Shown here piece after piece: positions 10,590-20,960 of a DNA stretch of 64,000 nt. The notes beneath the pieces are model-generated. The model was not told the DNA's origin and searched no databases. It saw nothing but the letters and a program-made list of their open reading frames with translations. The stretch spans positions 8,793,979 through 8,857,978 of the forward strand of contig OZ024733.1 of the NCBI GenBank assembly GCA_964016875.1, given 5' to 3'. How positions within the stretch are numbered: position 1 is the stretch's first letter; each line of letters begins with the position of its first letter. The DNA is from Fallopia convolvulus (lineage: Eukaryota; Streptophyta; Magnoliopsida; Caryophyllales; Polygonaceae). Both the position numbers and the translations under genes were made by a program.

Positions 10590-12003
10590 TGATCGCCTCT
10601 CACGGTGTGCGAGGGTCTAGAGATACAATTTATAACCCGACCCCGTTGTAGTACGTGGTGGGTGTCGAACACTCGGGAAGTCTACTCGATCGATGTGCCT
10701 AGACACTAAGAAGCTAGAAAGGAGAGCATAAAACGAAGGAAAACAAAGAAAACAGTCGGGACCGACACAGAGGTCACGTCGGGCCCGATGTTGGCGACAA
10801 GAGGAAGTCGGGACCGACGTAGGGTAAGTCGGGCCCGAGGTAGCTGGGTTTGTCGAACTTCAAAGATTAAAAGTAGATCTTGGGCTTTTGGGTTCCTTCT
10901 CTAGTAGATTAAGGCTTATCCACCCCAATTCAAGCAATGAGTGATGATCGGACTAGGATCGAGTGCTTTCGCCCTCGTTCCAACCACTTCTACACATCGA
11001 TCATTGGGGAAATCCCCTTCGAAGCAAGGTCTTGAGATTGACACATGTTCACTTTCGCTACTTTGCCAATCTCAAGCCTTGATTCCCAACTTTCGCAAGG
11101 AATTGTAGCTCTATGTAGAGTGGGTTCCTTAGATCAAACACTCAAGGCTATGGAATTGGGGTTTCTAGCCTAAACCTAGCTAGGGTTTTCCCCCATAACC
11201 CAAGATCAAGGAGATCTACTCCATAAGGCAAACAAAGAAAGCAAACAAATCAAAAGGGAAAGCAATCAACATCATCAATCTCAAAACAAAGCAAAGTTTC
11301 ATTCAAATCAAAAGCAAACCACAAATTCCAATCAAGGGTTTCCAAATCCACAAGATCAAAACAAAGCAAAGCTAATCTATCAACCAAACCTATCAATCTT
11401 CCTCTCCCTTGGCCGATTCTCTCTCTCTTCCTTCTCCTCTCCTTCCTCCTTGCTCTCCAAGAATCCTCTTGGCTCCCTTGGAACCCCCTTTTTGTGAGAG
11501 AGTGGGGGGAGGAACCCTTTCTTAGAAGACAAGAGGGCCTTTTATGGATTAGATGAGGGGCAAAAGTGGAAGTCCACAAATTCGTGCCTTGGAGCCCAAG
11601 TAGTTCGGTGACCGACTTGGACCGACACGGAGGACCTCGGGCCCGAGTTACTGTGCATGTCGGTCCGAGGTTGAAACTTCAAGTCGGGCCCGAGGTTGGT
11701 TGCAACTCGGTCCGAACCTCGTTCCACCTTCTTCTCGTTGGCTTTCCTCTTGTTCTTCTTCATGGCTTGCTCCTCTCTTTCCTCCTTTGCTCGGGCCTCG
11801 CTCCATGTCTCGATCCTCCTTCAAATCGATCCTTGATTCATGCCATATTACCTACAAAACACATAAAATGTGCGTAGTCTCCGAATCTCATAGAAATACG
11901 GGAACTAAGCTAAAAAGGAACAAAATGCACAAGAAAAGGGGAAAAAGAAACATATTTACAACGGTAATCACATATGAAAACACCACCAAATAGAGAGACA
12001 TCA
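10590..12003 (-). repeat. 3' LTR of element Y
   Basis: This 1414-bp LTR matches 19542-20955 except near 11528, 11823 and 11926. It contains two clusters of TCGGGCCCGA and GGACCGAC motifs (about 10755-10838 and 11605-11700). A CGGGGTC...TATAAATT-like block lies near its 3' (U5) end in the element's sense. Small ORFs inside it are duplicated in the other LTR and are not credible genes. Confidence 0.95.
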
Positions 12004-12040
12004 AAATACCCCATACTTAAACTTGCTTGTCCTCAAGCAA
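12004..12040 (-). other. Polypurine tract and adjacent hairpin of element Y
   Basis: On the minus strand a perfect 7-bp stem, TTGCTTG-AGGA-CAAGCAA (12023-12040), is followed by AAGTATGGGGTATTT, which abuts the LTR. The same arrangement occurs in B and F. Confidence 0.85.
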
Positions 12041-13748
12041 TAACAATGTACGCAAGACCGAAACATAATCTTCAAGTAAAGCCTCGTATGAAAACTCATT
12101 TTAAGCACAAGTGATCGATATTCAAGCAAGATTACATCATCACACATGATTAAGTGTTCCAAGGAATAAAGTCAATGCAACTAAGCCTCACTTTAGGGAT
12201 ATGTGAATGTGTATCACTCATCATGTGTTTGGGTTTAGCAATGAACACTCAAGCTCAAAAATCATGCAAGTAAGGACTTTACTATTGAAGCTAATATCAC
12301 CAATTCCTCCACCTAGAGATGCCTAATGCAAAGTACACAAAGAATTTCGAACTTGGCTCAATGGAGGTCCTCAAAGAGGTTCCATTCGGCCGGGTTGTAA
12401 TGGGGCTTTTGGTATTTTTCAAGGTGGGAATTATTTGGTCTCGTGGTGCTTTCAATGGGGATTGAACAACCTAAACTCTCACCAACTTCACCAAAATTCC
12501 ACAATTACTTTCACACTCACCCAAAAGACTTAACATTTTCCTTTCAACCCAAAATTTCACTTAACATTCCACTTCATCTTTGCTCTTACGCTTTTTTGTT
12601 GGATTTTTCAACACTTTCTACATTTGGACCGACTTTCTTATGACATCGGGCCCGATGTTGCTTGTAACTCGGTCGGACCCTTTTCTTCACTTAAGCTCTT
12701 TGCTTTATTCCACCTTACATTTCCAACATTTTCTTTCTTCCTTTTCTTTCTTTTTTTTTTTTCATTTTTGTACAACAAAGATGCACTACCCACATGATTC
12801 ATAACACCATTCTTTGCCCTTAAACCCAAGAGAATCTCAACTCTTCAAATACAATCCAAACCTCTCTTCTAAAGTCCAATCCCATAAGGGTCAAGTCATA
12901 TAAGGCTAGGAATAATATTATTGAGGAGTTTCAAACAAAGGCTTAGGCTAGAACGGGGCTACAAACAAAGGATTATCTTCATGGTAGGATATGGAACATT
13001 TATGTGACTAAAAGAACAAAGTTCAAAATCAATGTGACCATGCTAGGACAATTCTCATGACGGTCTTGGAAAATAGATAAACACCGCAATAGCAAGTTTT
13101 ACTAAGCATGAATGAGCTAATCACACAAGAAAAATGAGGGATATGCAAATATGAACAAGCATCCCTAAAATGGCCAAAAATCAATCTCACAAGGGTCACT
13201 CATACTTAGTTGCATAAGAACTCATCCTAGAACTCACATGTTCAATAAAACAAGCAAGATATCATGATCACATCAAAAGCAACATCTTTTTAGAGGCTAA
13301 ACCATCCAAAAATATGCAAAGGAATTTACATGCTCACATCATCATTAGCTTACATTTGGCAATCTAAGATGGGAATTTCTAGTCCAAAACCTACAAAACA
13401 CAAAATCTTTTTGTTGTTTTCAACACAATTTTTTCAATTTTTATGGATTTTTGCAAAAATTTCTCTAAAACCAAAAACTCATCCATTCAGGACCAAATTA
13501 ATCATTCATGTTTTTTTTCATCAAATCACAAACCAAGAAGCAAACATCCCAAACACAAACTAGAAACACAAACTAAATATCCTCAAAATAATAAACAAAC
13601 ATAAACAAGTGAAATCATGAACACACTTACCCCCACCCCATACTTAAAATTTTGATGTCCCCATCAAACAAGGAAATCAAAACTTAAAAGCAAGAGAGAA
13701 GAGTATGAAAAGCTCACAATTTCTTATTCTTCAATGGCATGTATAGGA
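12041..13748 (-). other. Non-coding 3' spacer of element Y
   Basis: About 1.7 kb lies between the ORF1 stop and the polypurine tract. It is A/T-rich with no credible ORF. It contains one TCGGGCCCGA cluster at about 12630-12675. The region is partly alignable by eye to the spacers of B (26432-28085) and F (44752-46200), for example in the lines that precede the hairpin. Confidence 0.7.
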
Positions 13749-15554
13749 TCAATCGAAGGGGTTGTCACGTCTACGTCCTCTTTGGAGCCTTGCTTGCCGC
13801 TCCCTCTCGTACACTTGCTCTTGGTAGAAGTCTTGTGGTGGTGGTTGAAGTTGAGGCTCCGGGCGTGTCCATTGGTCCTCACGGGAAGGGAAGTTCCCGC
13901 TCATCCATGTGTTGTAGCTATCTTGGACCCGCCACCTTTGGTCTTCCACCTCCCTAAGCTCCTCTACCTCTCGTCTAGTGTAGCCGAGGGCCCGGTTCAT
14001 TTCTTGTTGGCTAGCTTGGAAAGAGCTTTGTTGTTGAAGCATTTGTTGTTGTTGTTGGTACATTTGTTGTTGATGTTGGTACATTTGTTGTTGTTGGAGA
14101 TTCACTTGATGGACCTCTTGGAGAACATTTTCTTGTTGAAGTTGGAGATGAGCCATTTGGTTGGCTAAGAAGGACATGTCCACGGTTTGTTGTTGCTCGG
14201 GAAACACCATTCCCGGACCGTACCATTGGGCATAGCCTTCATAACCGCCACCTTGGAATTGCTCTCGCCTTGCACCGCTCCCTTCTCCACGCTCATAATG
14301 CCTCGGGACCTCACCACCATGGAATGAACTGGACCGACGTTGAGGGAAGTCGGGCCCGACTTGGTGTGTACCTCGGTCCGCCAGTGTTGGAGCATAGTGC
14401 GTGGCTCGGAGGTCGGCCATCAAGCCTTGGAGGCGTTCATCTTCTTCACTTTGCCCTTGATCGACATCCATGTCCTCCCCACGAGGTGCAAACACGAAGT
14501 TGTCTTGGTCAGAATCCGGTGTAGATGGAGGGGAGGTAAACCGAATGTGTTGAGATTGTTGTCGCCGCCCTTCTCTTGCACCTTCGGGGTCACCAAATGA
14601 GTGTGGCTTGCCGGTCCACACTTGGTACCAACTTTGATACCGAGAAAGGTCATAGAGGTTGTGCACTAACCGGATCGACACACCATCATAGTTTGAGTGA
14701 GGGGCCAAGGAAATCATGTAGAGCTTCTCCTTGATGATGTTGGCCTTCTTGAAATACTTCATGTTCATGAACTCAACACCATTCGGAGCCGGAGAATACT
14801 TGTCAAGATCAACTCCTAGACGCATGGCGAGCCTCGCTATCATCCCACCGAAGTAGATCCAAGAGGAACTTTGGAAGTCCCGCACCATCTTGACCCACTC
14901 CCATGCAAGATTCATGGGCTTCTCGGTGTTGAAGAGCATCTCATGGAGCAACATGATCTCCTCCTTCATCGGCTTGCTCAACTCATGACGAGCATAGATT
15001 GCACACCCCAAGACTCGCACCATGACCCGAAAAAGAGGGCTAGCAATCTCGGTTGTGGAGGCGCCCTTTCTCATCTCGCTCTTCCCGGCCACATGACGCC
15101 ACATTTGGTTCACCTTCTCATTGTCGACGCCGGTCTCTTCTCTTGGGCATGGAAACCCGAAGTAGGTAGCCAAGTCCCTAAGAGAGAGATTGTGGTCCTC
15201 ATTGCCCAATTGGAAAGTGATCGCCCCTTCCTCATCCTCCACATTATCATAAGTGCATTCAAAAGTGGCCATGAATTCCGAGGTGAGGGCGGGATAGTGG
15301 GTGTTGTCCCACCTTAGCATTCCATTGAGACCGATATGGGAGTAGCACCTTGGAAGAGATTGATCCATGTCCATCTTCCTCACGGCGTCCCAATCAAGCC
15401 ACCTTGTGTGATGCTCAAGCGCCATATACCTTGCATAACTCTCAACTTGCTCATCATCCTCCAAGTAGACATCATCCAACTTTGGCTCTTTCCTTGACTT
15501 CTTGGACTTCTTCCTCGGCCTTTCCGCATGAGATGATGAAGCTCTAGTCTCCAT
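13749..15554 (-). CDS. Athila ORF1-like protein of element Y (about 600 aa)
   Basis: I recognise this as related to the Athila retrotransposon ORF-1 family; its biochemical role is not established. The start chosen is the ATG at 15554, preceded by a TGTGTGTAG|GTACC splice-acceptor-like sequence. The N-terminus is short, basic and Lys/Arg-rich (possible nuclear localisation). It is followed by a globular part with YPALTSEFMATFE near residues 80-95 and a conserved LxDLxxYFGFP motif. The C-terminus is acidic, then Gln-rich with QQQQMYQ-type repeats, likely coiled coil. The frame is intact. Its position, downstream of where pol should be, matches the env-like or ORF1 position of Athila elements, but no signal peptide or transmembrane helix is visible. 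Its retention in an element that has lost RT and integrase suggests a role in cis. Confidence 0.85.
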   Translation of the reverse strand: METRASSSHAERPRKKSKKSRKEPKLDDVYLEDDEQVESYARYMALEHHTRWLDWDAVRKMDMDQSLPRCYSHIGLNGMLRWDNTHYPALTSEFMATFECTYDNVEDEEGAITFQLGNEDHNLSLRDLATYFGFPCPREETGVDNEKVNQMWRHVAGKSEMRKGASTTEIASPLFRVMVRVLGCAIYARHELSKPMKEEIMLLHEMLFNTEKPMNLAWEWVKMVRDFQSSSWIYFGGMIARLAMRLGVDLDKYSPAPNGVEFMNMKYFKKANIIKEKLYMISLAPHSNYDGVSIRLVHNLYDLSRYQSWYQVWTGKPHSFGDPEGAREGRRQQSQHIRFTSPPSTPDSDQDNFVFAPRGEDMDVDQGQSEEDERLQGLMADLRATHYAPTLADRGTHQVGPDFPQRRSSSFHGGEVPRHYERGEGSGARREQFQGGGYEGYAQWYGPGMVFPEQQQTVDMSFLANQMAHLQLQQENVLQEVHQVNLQQQQMYQHQQQMYQQQQQMLQQQSSFQASQQEMNRALGYTRREVEELREVEDQRWRVQDSYNTWMSGNFPSREDQWTRPEPQLQPPPQDFYQEQVYERERQARLQRGRRRDNPFD

Positions 15555-16876
15555 GGTACCTACACACATCCAACCAAACAAAAGGGTCCAAGATAAACTC
15601 CATACAACTCAACAAAAGCACTCATCAACACACAACAACACATCAACACAAGGGAACTTCATACTTAGTCTCTAAACACACATGCATCACAATCCAACAT
15701 GAATCATCATGGATATCTTCTAACTATGGCTAAGCAAATGATCATACTACATCATGATTAGGCTATAGCCAACAATGAAACACATGAATCCACATGATAT
15801 CACAAGAAGAGGGCAAAAACAACATGGATCGACTTCCAACCTATGTCGGGCCCGACTTACTCAACTTCGGTCCGACTTGTTGGACCGACTTCCACAACTC
15901 GGGCCCGACTCTCCTGGGCACTTCGATCTCGACCTAATTCATGCTTCGACTTCTAGCCTTAAATCAACCCAAATCACTCTATCATGCACTTAAATTTCAA
16001 ATTCAACCATCAAACATCCCTAATCGAAGTTCTAAATGGATCTAAGCATGCATAAACAACTTTAAAGCTCAATTTCACAAATCATGCAAATCCACCATTG
16101 ATGCTCAAGCTCAAGCTCTCAATCAAACATGGCATTACTCAATCTACGCAATGAAAGCACAAAATTTTCAAAGAAATAAGTAGAGATCGAGTAACACATA
16201 CCGGATTCGAAGAGTATTGAACTTTTAAACAAATAAGCAACTTAGAACTCAAATTTTCTCAATCTAGATCGAGATGGGGGATGAAGAACGAGATTGAACT
16301 CGAAATTTCTATTTGGAATCGGGTTAGGGAGGTCTTTTTATGGTTGGATCGAGATGAAGAAGGGAAGTGTGTGGATCGAGTATGGAAGGGGAGGGGGGCG
16401 GCCGACTTTGAGAATTTGAGGGAGAGGGGTTGTATTTTGGGAATGGTGGTTGATATGAAGATGATAGGTAGGTGGGGGATAGTATTTAATGGGGGAAAAG
16501 GACAAATTAGGTCAAGGGCAAAATTGGCATTCCAACTAGTCAAATCGAGTTGGACCGACTTCATGGACCGACGTCCCTATGTCGGGCCCGACTTACCTGG
16601 GCTCGATGTGGGAGTATTCGGGTCACCAATTTTACTCCATCCTCTTGCAACTTCTTTCCCATATTTCCATTTAAATATTTCACCTCAAATCCTACACAAC
16701 TTTGAAGAATGCACGACACCATAAATCCACAAAACACTAGATAGAGATTGGTTAGGGAAAAGCTAGGCTAAACTAAGAAAAATCAAACTAAAATTACGAA
16801 AAGAAAGCTACTAGCTCGGGTTGCCTCCCGAGAAGCGCTCGTTTAGAGTCACTAGCTTGACTTCCTAACCTCAACC
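15555..16876 (-). other. Spacer of element Y between protease and ORF1
   Basis: This 1.3-kb spacer replaces RT, RNase H and integrase. It carries two motif clusters with GTCGGGCCCGAC (about 15826-15910 and 16552-16592). At 16817-16830 there is a small hairpin, on the minus strand CGGG-AGGCAA-CCCG, which also follows pol in B and F. A splice-acceptor-like TGTGTGTAG precedes ORF1. The ORF on the opposite strand near 16281-16724 is judged spurious. Confidence 0.7.
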
Positions 16877-18211
16877 TTATGGCGGGTGAAACACGGTGAA
16901 TTGCTCGCCATTGTTATGCCCATTCCCATTGCCTTCATACCCATAAAACCACCAACGATGGTCTATATAGGCATGGCTATCCGGTCTCGGGCCTTTCTTA
17001 TCATACTCCTCCAACGGATGAGATTTCTTCTCCTTACTTGCTCCATCATGTTCCTCTTTTCCTACACCAAAGTTATCCAAAGAATTCCTAGGAGATTCTA
17101 CCAATTCATCTTTCAAGTCACTAAGGCAAATGTAGGAGTCTCCTAAGTCATCTTTCAAATCACTTAAACAAATGTAGGAATCAAAAGTTTGGGAAGAATT
17201 GTGGTCATCACCAACATCAAAAGGATATAAGTAAGGATACTCTTCATTTCTCCTTGGGCTAGCATTGATCCTTGACTCATCTTGATCCTCAATTTGCTCC
17301 AACAACTCCCTTGCTTGTATTTGTTTATTGAACCCTTCATCACTTCTCAACACAACGACCTCTCTAGCAACTTCCACTTCTTCACCTTTTCTCTTAGCAC
17401 TCTCTTCAAGTTTGAGGATAGCCAAGGCGTCCGGCTCATTCAAGGCCTTGTTGAAGTGAAAATCGACCTTTTCTTCACCAATCTCAAAGGAAACCTTGCC
17501 CTTTTTGACATCAAACCTTGCCCCCGCCGTAGCTAAGAATGGTCTTCCTAAGATTATTGGGACCAAGGGGTCCTCGTGCATGTCCAAGATCACGAAATCA
17601 TCGGGAACAAAGTACTTTCCAACTCGCACCGGAACGTCATCCAATATTCCCATAGCCTTGATGATGGAACCGTCGGCCATAGTTAGGGACATATCGGCCG
17701 GCTCCATTTCACCCAAATTTGCTCTTCTCCAAATGCTAGCGGGCATCACCGAAACACTTGCCCCAAGGTCACATAAGGCTTGGAAATTTTGAGACCCCAC
17801 ACCAATGGTTATAGCAAAACGACCGGGATCTCCTAGCTTTTGCGGTAACTCCAAGGTCTTGACCTCATCTTGCATTTCAACTATGGACCTCTTCTTGCTC
17901 AAAATCTCCTTTAAAAACTTGGCATAGGATGGCATCTCGCTCAATGCATCGGTGAACGGGATAGAGATGTTCAAGCCTTGCAAGAGTTTGAGAAACCTCT
18001 TGAACTTGTTCTCAACAACATCTTTCGGCTTCTTTGAGGGATATGGAAGAATCGTTGCACCTTGAATCTTGCTTGGACCAACTTCCTTGGAATTCCCTAC
18101 TTCACTTGCAACATTTCCTGGTTGGACCGACTTGGGCACCATGTCGGGCCCGATGTTGTGACTCTCGGTCCGAGGCAGAGGAGTTGAGCTTGAGCTTGAC
18201 CGTTGTTCCAC
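16877..18211 (-). CDS. Protease region of element Y
   Basis: This frame encodes the region upstream of a retropepsin-like aspartic protease, with KFKRFLKLLQGLNISIPF shared with B and F. The protease has CDLGASVSVMP at its active site and PIILGRPFLATAGARFDV as the second conserved block. It overlaps gag by about 115 bp in a different frame. Compared with B and F the long Gln/Pro linker after the zinc knuckle is missing, so the gag-protease junction is probably an internal deletion rather than a programmed frameshift, though both are possible. The product ends after a Gly/Asn-rich tail with no RT start. No stop interrupts it. Confidence 0.85.
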   Translation of the reverse strand: MEQRSSSSSTPLPRTESHNIGPDMVPKSVQPGNVASEVGNSKEVGPSKIQGATILPYPSKKPKDVVENKFKRFLKLLQGLNISIPFTDALSEMPSYAKFLKEILSKKRSIVEMQDEVKTLELPQKLGDPGRFAITIGVGSQNFQALCDLGASVSVMPASIWRRANLGEMEPADMSLTMADGSIIKAMGILDDVPVRVGKYFVPDDFVILDMHEDPLVPIILGRPFLATAGARFDVKKGKVSFEIGEEKVDFHFNKALNEPDALAILKLEESAKRKGEEVEVAREVVVLRSDEGFNKQIQARELLEQIEDQDESRINASPRRNEEYPYLYPFDVGDDHNSSQTFDSYICLSDLKDDLGDSYICLSDLKDELVESPRNSLDNFGVGKEEHDGASKEKKSHPLEEYDKKGPRPDSHAYIDHRWWFYGYEGNGNGHNNGEQFTVFHPP

Positions 18212-19389
18212 CGGCCATTGCCACCATTGTTGAAATTGCCTCTTCCACGGAAATTTCCTCGAACATAGTTTGCCTCCTCAATTCGCTCGGCCAAGCGCAC
18301 TTGGCTCTCATTCGGACAAACTTGTGTAGCATGTGCAAAGGATCCACACTCCTCACAAGCTCTAGCATTTTGATTGTAGTAGTGGACTTGCCTCTTAAGC
18401 TTGCTCACTTCACCTTCAAGGAATTGGAGCTTCACATCCCTATCAATGTCTTCTCCCTTTGGATCATATAACTTCCTTGCACCTTCACCTTGAACTTTCA
18501 CCTCCTTGCTAGCTTGACTCACCCCATACATGGCCTCATAATCGGATAGCTTGTCAAGTAGCTCCCAAGCTTGGTCCGGTGTCAAGTCTATGAACCCACA
18601 ATCGGTGTGGAGATTGAGCTTGTCCTTTGTTACCGGATTGATGCCTTGGAAAAAGATGTCTTGAAGTACATATGGTTGTTGGCCATGAGTAGGACATTGG
18701 CGCAACATCTCCTTGAAACGGTCCCATGCTTCGAAGAGGGGCTCATTCGGACCTTGTTGAAAGCTTGCAATCTTCCTTCTTAACTCGGTTGTCTTTGAGG
18801 GCGGGAAGAACTTCATCAAGAAAGCGTCATAGAGTGTCTTCCAAGTTGTGATTGACCTAGGAGCTTGGCTCTCGAGCCAATGTGTGGCCTTGCCCCCAAG
18901 TGACCATTTGAACGCCTTTAGAAGCACATACTCCAATGTCTCCTCGTCGGTGGAGATCGTCTCACACATATCCACAAATCGTTTAACATGCTCTATGGGA
19001 CACTCATGTGGACGGCCCTCGAATTGATCACGCTTGATGAGGGAGATGAATTGCATCTTGATCTCAAAATTCTTGGCAACCTCGGGAAGCACAATAGCCG
19101 GCTCGGGTACTCTCAACTCCGGATGCATGTATTGGCGTGCATTCCGGGGTAGAGCGTTGAGTTGAGCCTCGGCTCTCATCCGTTGCTCCCGTTCTCTTCT
19201 TGCCACCTCCTCTTGATTGTCCCTCTCAAGTTGCAATCTAGCCATTTCGGCCCTAAGTTGAGCCAACTCTTCATCAACATGGAGAGCTTGATTCTCCATC
19301 CTTTTCCTTCTTCGGGCTTCTTTGAGAATACTTTTCGGATCACTCACAAACTCAAGCTCAAGTGTTCCTCGGGAGGAACGAGCTAGCAT
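18097..19389 (-). CDS. Gag of element Y
   Basis: This is a structural protein that would form the virus-like particle and bind RNA. The ATG at 19389 (MLARSSRG) is chosen because related sequence in F aligns from the same place. A coiled coil (ENQALHVDEELAQLRAEMA) comes first, then the conserved Gag core (AIVLPEVAKNFEIK... through ...LDKLSDYEAMYG). A zinc knuckle (CEECGSFAHATQVC) and a Gly/Asn-rich RNA-binding stretch follow. The last ~38 codons overlap the protease frame and read through motif DNA (LGPRVTTSG), which suggests the true frame shifts there. The core is complete. Confidence 0.88.
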   Translation of the reverse strand: MLARSSRGTLELEFVSDPKSILKEARRRKRMENQALHVDEELAQLRAEMARLQLERDNQEEVARREREQRMRAEAQLNALPRNARQYMHPELRVPEPAIVLPEVAKNFEIKMQFISLIKRDQFEGRPHECPIEHVKRFVDMCETISTDEETLEYVLLKAFKWSLGGKATHWLESQAPRSITTWKTLYDAFLMKFFPPSKTTELRRKIASFQQGPNEPLFEAWDRFKEMLRQCPTHGQQPYVLQDIFFQGINPVTKDKLNLHTDCGFIDLTPDQAWELLDKLSDYEAMYGVSQASKEVKVQGEGARKLYDPKGEDIDRDVKLQFLEGEVSKLKRQVHYYNQNARACEECGSFAHATQVCPNESQVRLAERIEEANYVRGNFRGRGNFNNGGNGRWNNGQAQAQLLCLGPRVTTSGPTWCPSRSNQEMLQVK

Positions 19390-19517
19390 ACACCTATGAA
19401 ACAAAAACACAAACCAAAACAAATCAAAAACAAACAAAGGGTTTGGGCTATTCCCTCACCCAAATCACTACCAAAACACAAAAAACTCACCAAATTGGCA
19501 CTCAATGCACTTAGACT

Positions 19518-19535
19518 TCCCCGGCAACGGCGCCA
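19518..19535 (-). other. Primer binding site of element Y (tRNA-Asp)
   Basis: On the minus strand it reads TGGCGCCGTTGCCGGGGA, the expected complement of the tRNA-Asp 3' end used by Athila/Tat elements. It lies six bases inside the 5' LTR at 19542. Confidence 0.92.
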
Positions 19536-19541
19536 ATCTTT

Positions 19542-20955
19542 TGATCGCCTCTCACGGTGTGCGAGGGTCTAGAGATACAATTTATAACCCGACCCCGTTG
19601 TAGTACGTGGTGGGTGTCGAACACTCGGGAAGTCTACTCGATCGATGTGCCTAGACACTAAGAAGCTAGAAAGGAGAGCATAAAACGAAGGAAAACAAAG
19701 AAAACAGTCGGGACCGACACAGAGGTCACGTCGGGCCCGATGTTGGCGACAAGAGGAAGTCGGGACCGACGTAGGGTAAGTCGGGCCCGAGGTAGCTGGG
19801 TTTGTCGAACTTCAAAGATTAAAAGTAGATCTTGGGCTTTTGGGTTCCTTCTCTAGTAGATTAAGGCTTATCCACCCCAATTCAAGCAATGAGTGATGAT
19901 CGGACTAGGATCGAGTGCTTTCGCCCTCGTTCCAACCACTTCTACACATCGATCATTGGGGAAATCCCCTTCGAAGCAAGGTCTTGAGATTGACACATGT
20001 TCACTTTCGCTACTTTGCCAATCTCAAGCCTTGATTCCCAACTTTCGCAAGGAATTGTAGCTCTATGTAGAGTGGGTTCCTTAGATCAAACACTCAAGGC
20101 TATGGAATTGGGGTTTCTAGCCTAAACCTAGCTAGGGTTTTCCCCCATAACCCAAGATCAAGGAGATCTACTCCATAAGGCAAACAAAGAAAGCAAACAA
20201 ATCAAAAGGGAAAGCAATCAACATCATCAATCTCAAAACAAAGCAAAGTTTCATTCAAATCAAAAGCAAACCACAAATTCCAATCAAGGGTTTCCAAATC
20301 CACAAGATCAAAACAAAGCAAAGCTAATCTATCAACCAAACCTATCAATCTTCCTCTCCCTTGGCCGATTCTCTCTCTCTTCCTTCTCCTCTCCTTCCTC
20401 CTTGCTCTCCAAGAATCCTCTTGGCTCCCTTGGAACCCCCTTTTTGTGAGAGAGTGGGGGGAGGAACCCTTTCTTAGAAAACAAGAGGGCCTTTTATGGA
20501 TTAGATGAGGGGCAAAAGTGGAAGTCCACAAATTCGTGCCTTGGAGCCCAAGTAGTTCGGTGACCGACTTGGACCGACACGGAGGACCTCGGGCCCGAGT
20601 TACTGTGCATGTCGGTCCGAGGTTGAAACTTCAAGTCGGGCCCGAGGTTGGTTGCAACTCGGTCCGAACCTCGTTCCACCTTCTTCTCGTTGGCTTTCCT
20701 CTTGTTCTTCTTCATGGCTTGCTCCTCTCTTTCCTCCTTTGCTCGGGCCTCGCTCCATGTCTCGATCCTCCTTTAAATCGATCCTTGATTCATGCCATAT
20801 TACCTACAAAACACATAAAATGTGCGTAGTCTCCGAATCTCATAGAAATACGGGAACTAAGCTAAAAAGGAACAAAACGCACAAGAAAAGGGGAAAAAGA
20901 AACATATTTACAACGGTAATCACATATGAAAACACCACCAAATAGAGAGACATCA
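19542..20955 (-). repeat. 5' LTR of element Y
   Basis: This 1414-bp LTR is nearly identical to 10590-12003 and is followed by target duplication atagg at 20956-20960. It carries the same motif clusters at about 19707-19790 and 20557-20655. Confidence 0.95.
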
Positions 20956-20960
20956 ATAGG

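Larger units (their letters stand above)
10590..20955 (-). mobile_element. Element Y: young non-autonomous Athila-like element, no RT/integrase
   Basis: This 10.4-kb minus-strand element has LTRs at 10590-12003 and 19542-20955, each 1414 bp and starting TGAT, ending ATCA. The target duplication is atagg (10585-10589 and 20956-20960). A tRNA-Asp primer site lies at the right, and a polypurine tract and hairpin at the left. Gene order on the minus strand is gag, protease, ORF1. No RT, RNase H or integrase motif is found between protease (ending 16877) and ORF1 (starting 15554). The LTRs show about three differences by eye, all transitions, so the copy moved recently using enzymes from elsewhere. 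Confidence 0.95.

Noticed and set aside
15555..16876. Hidden RT or integrase of element Y
   Set aside because: Translations on both strands of 15555-16876 show no YxDD, DASG or DDE-type motif. The segment is too short for RT to integrase.
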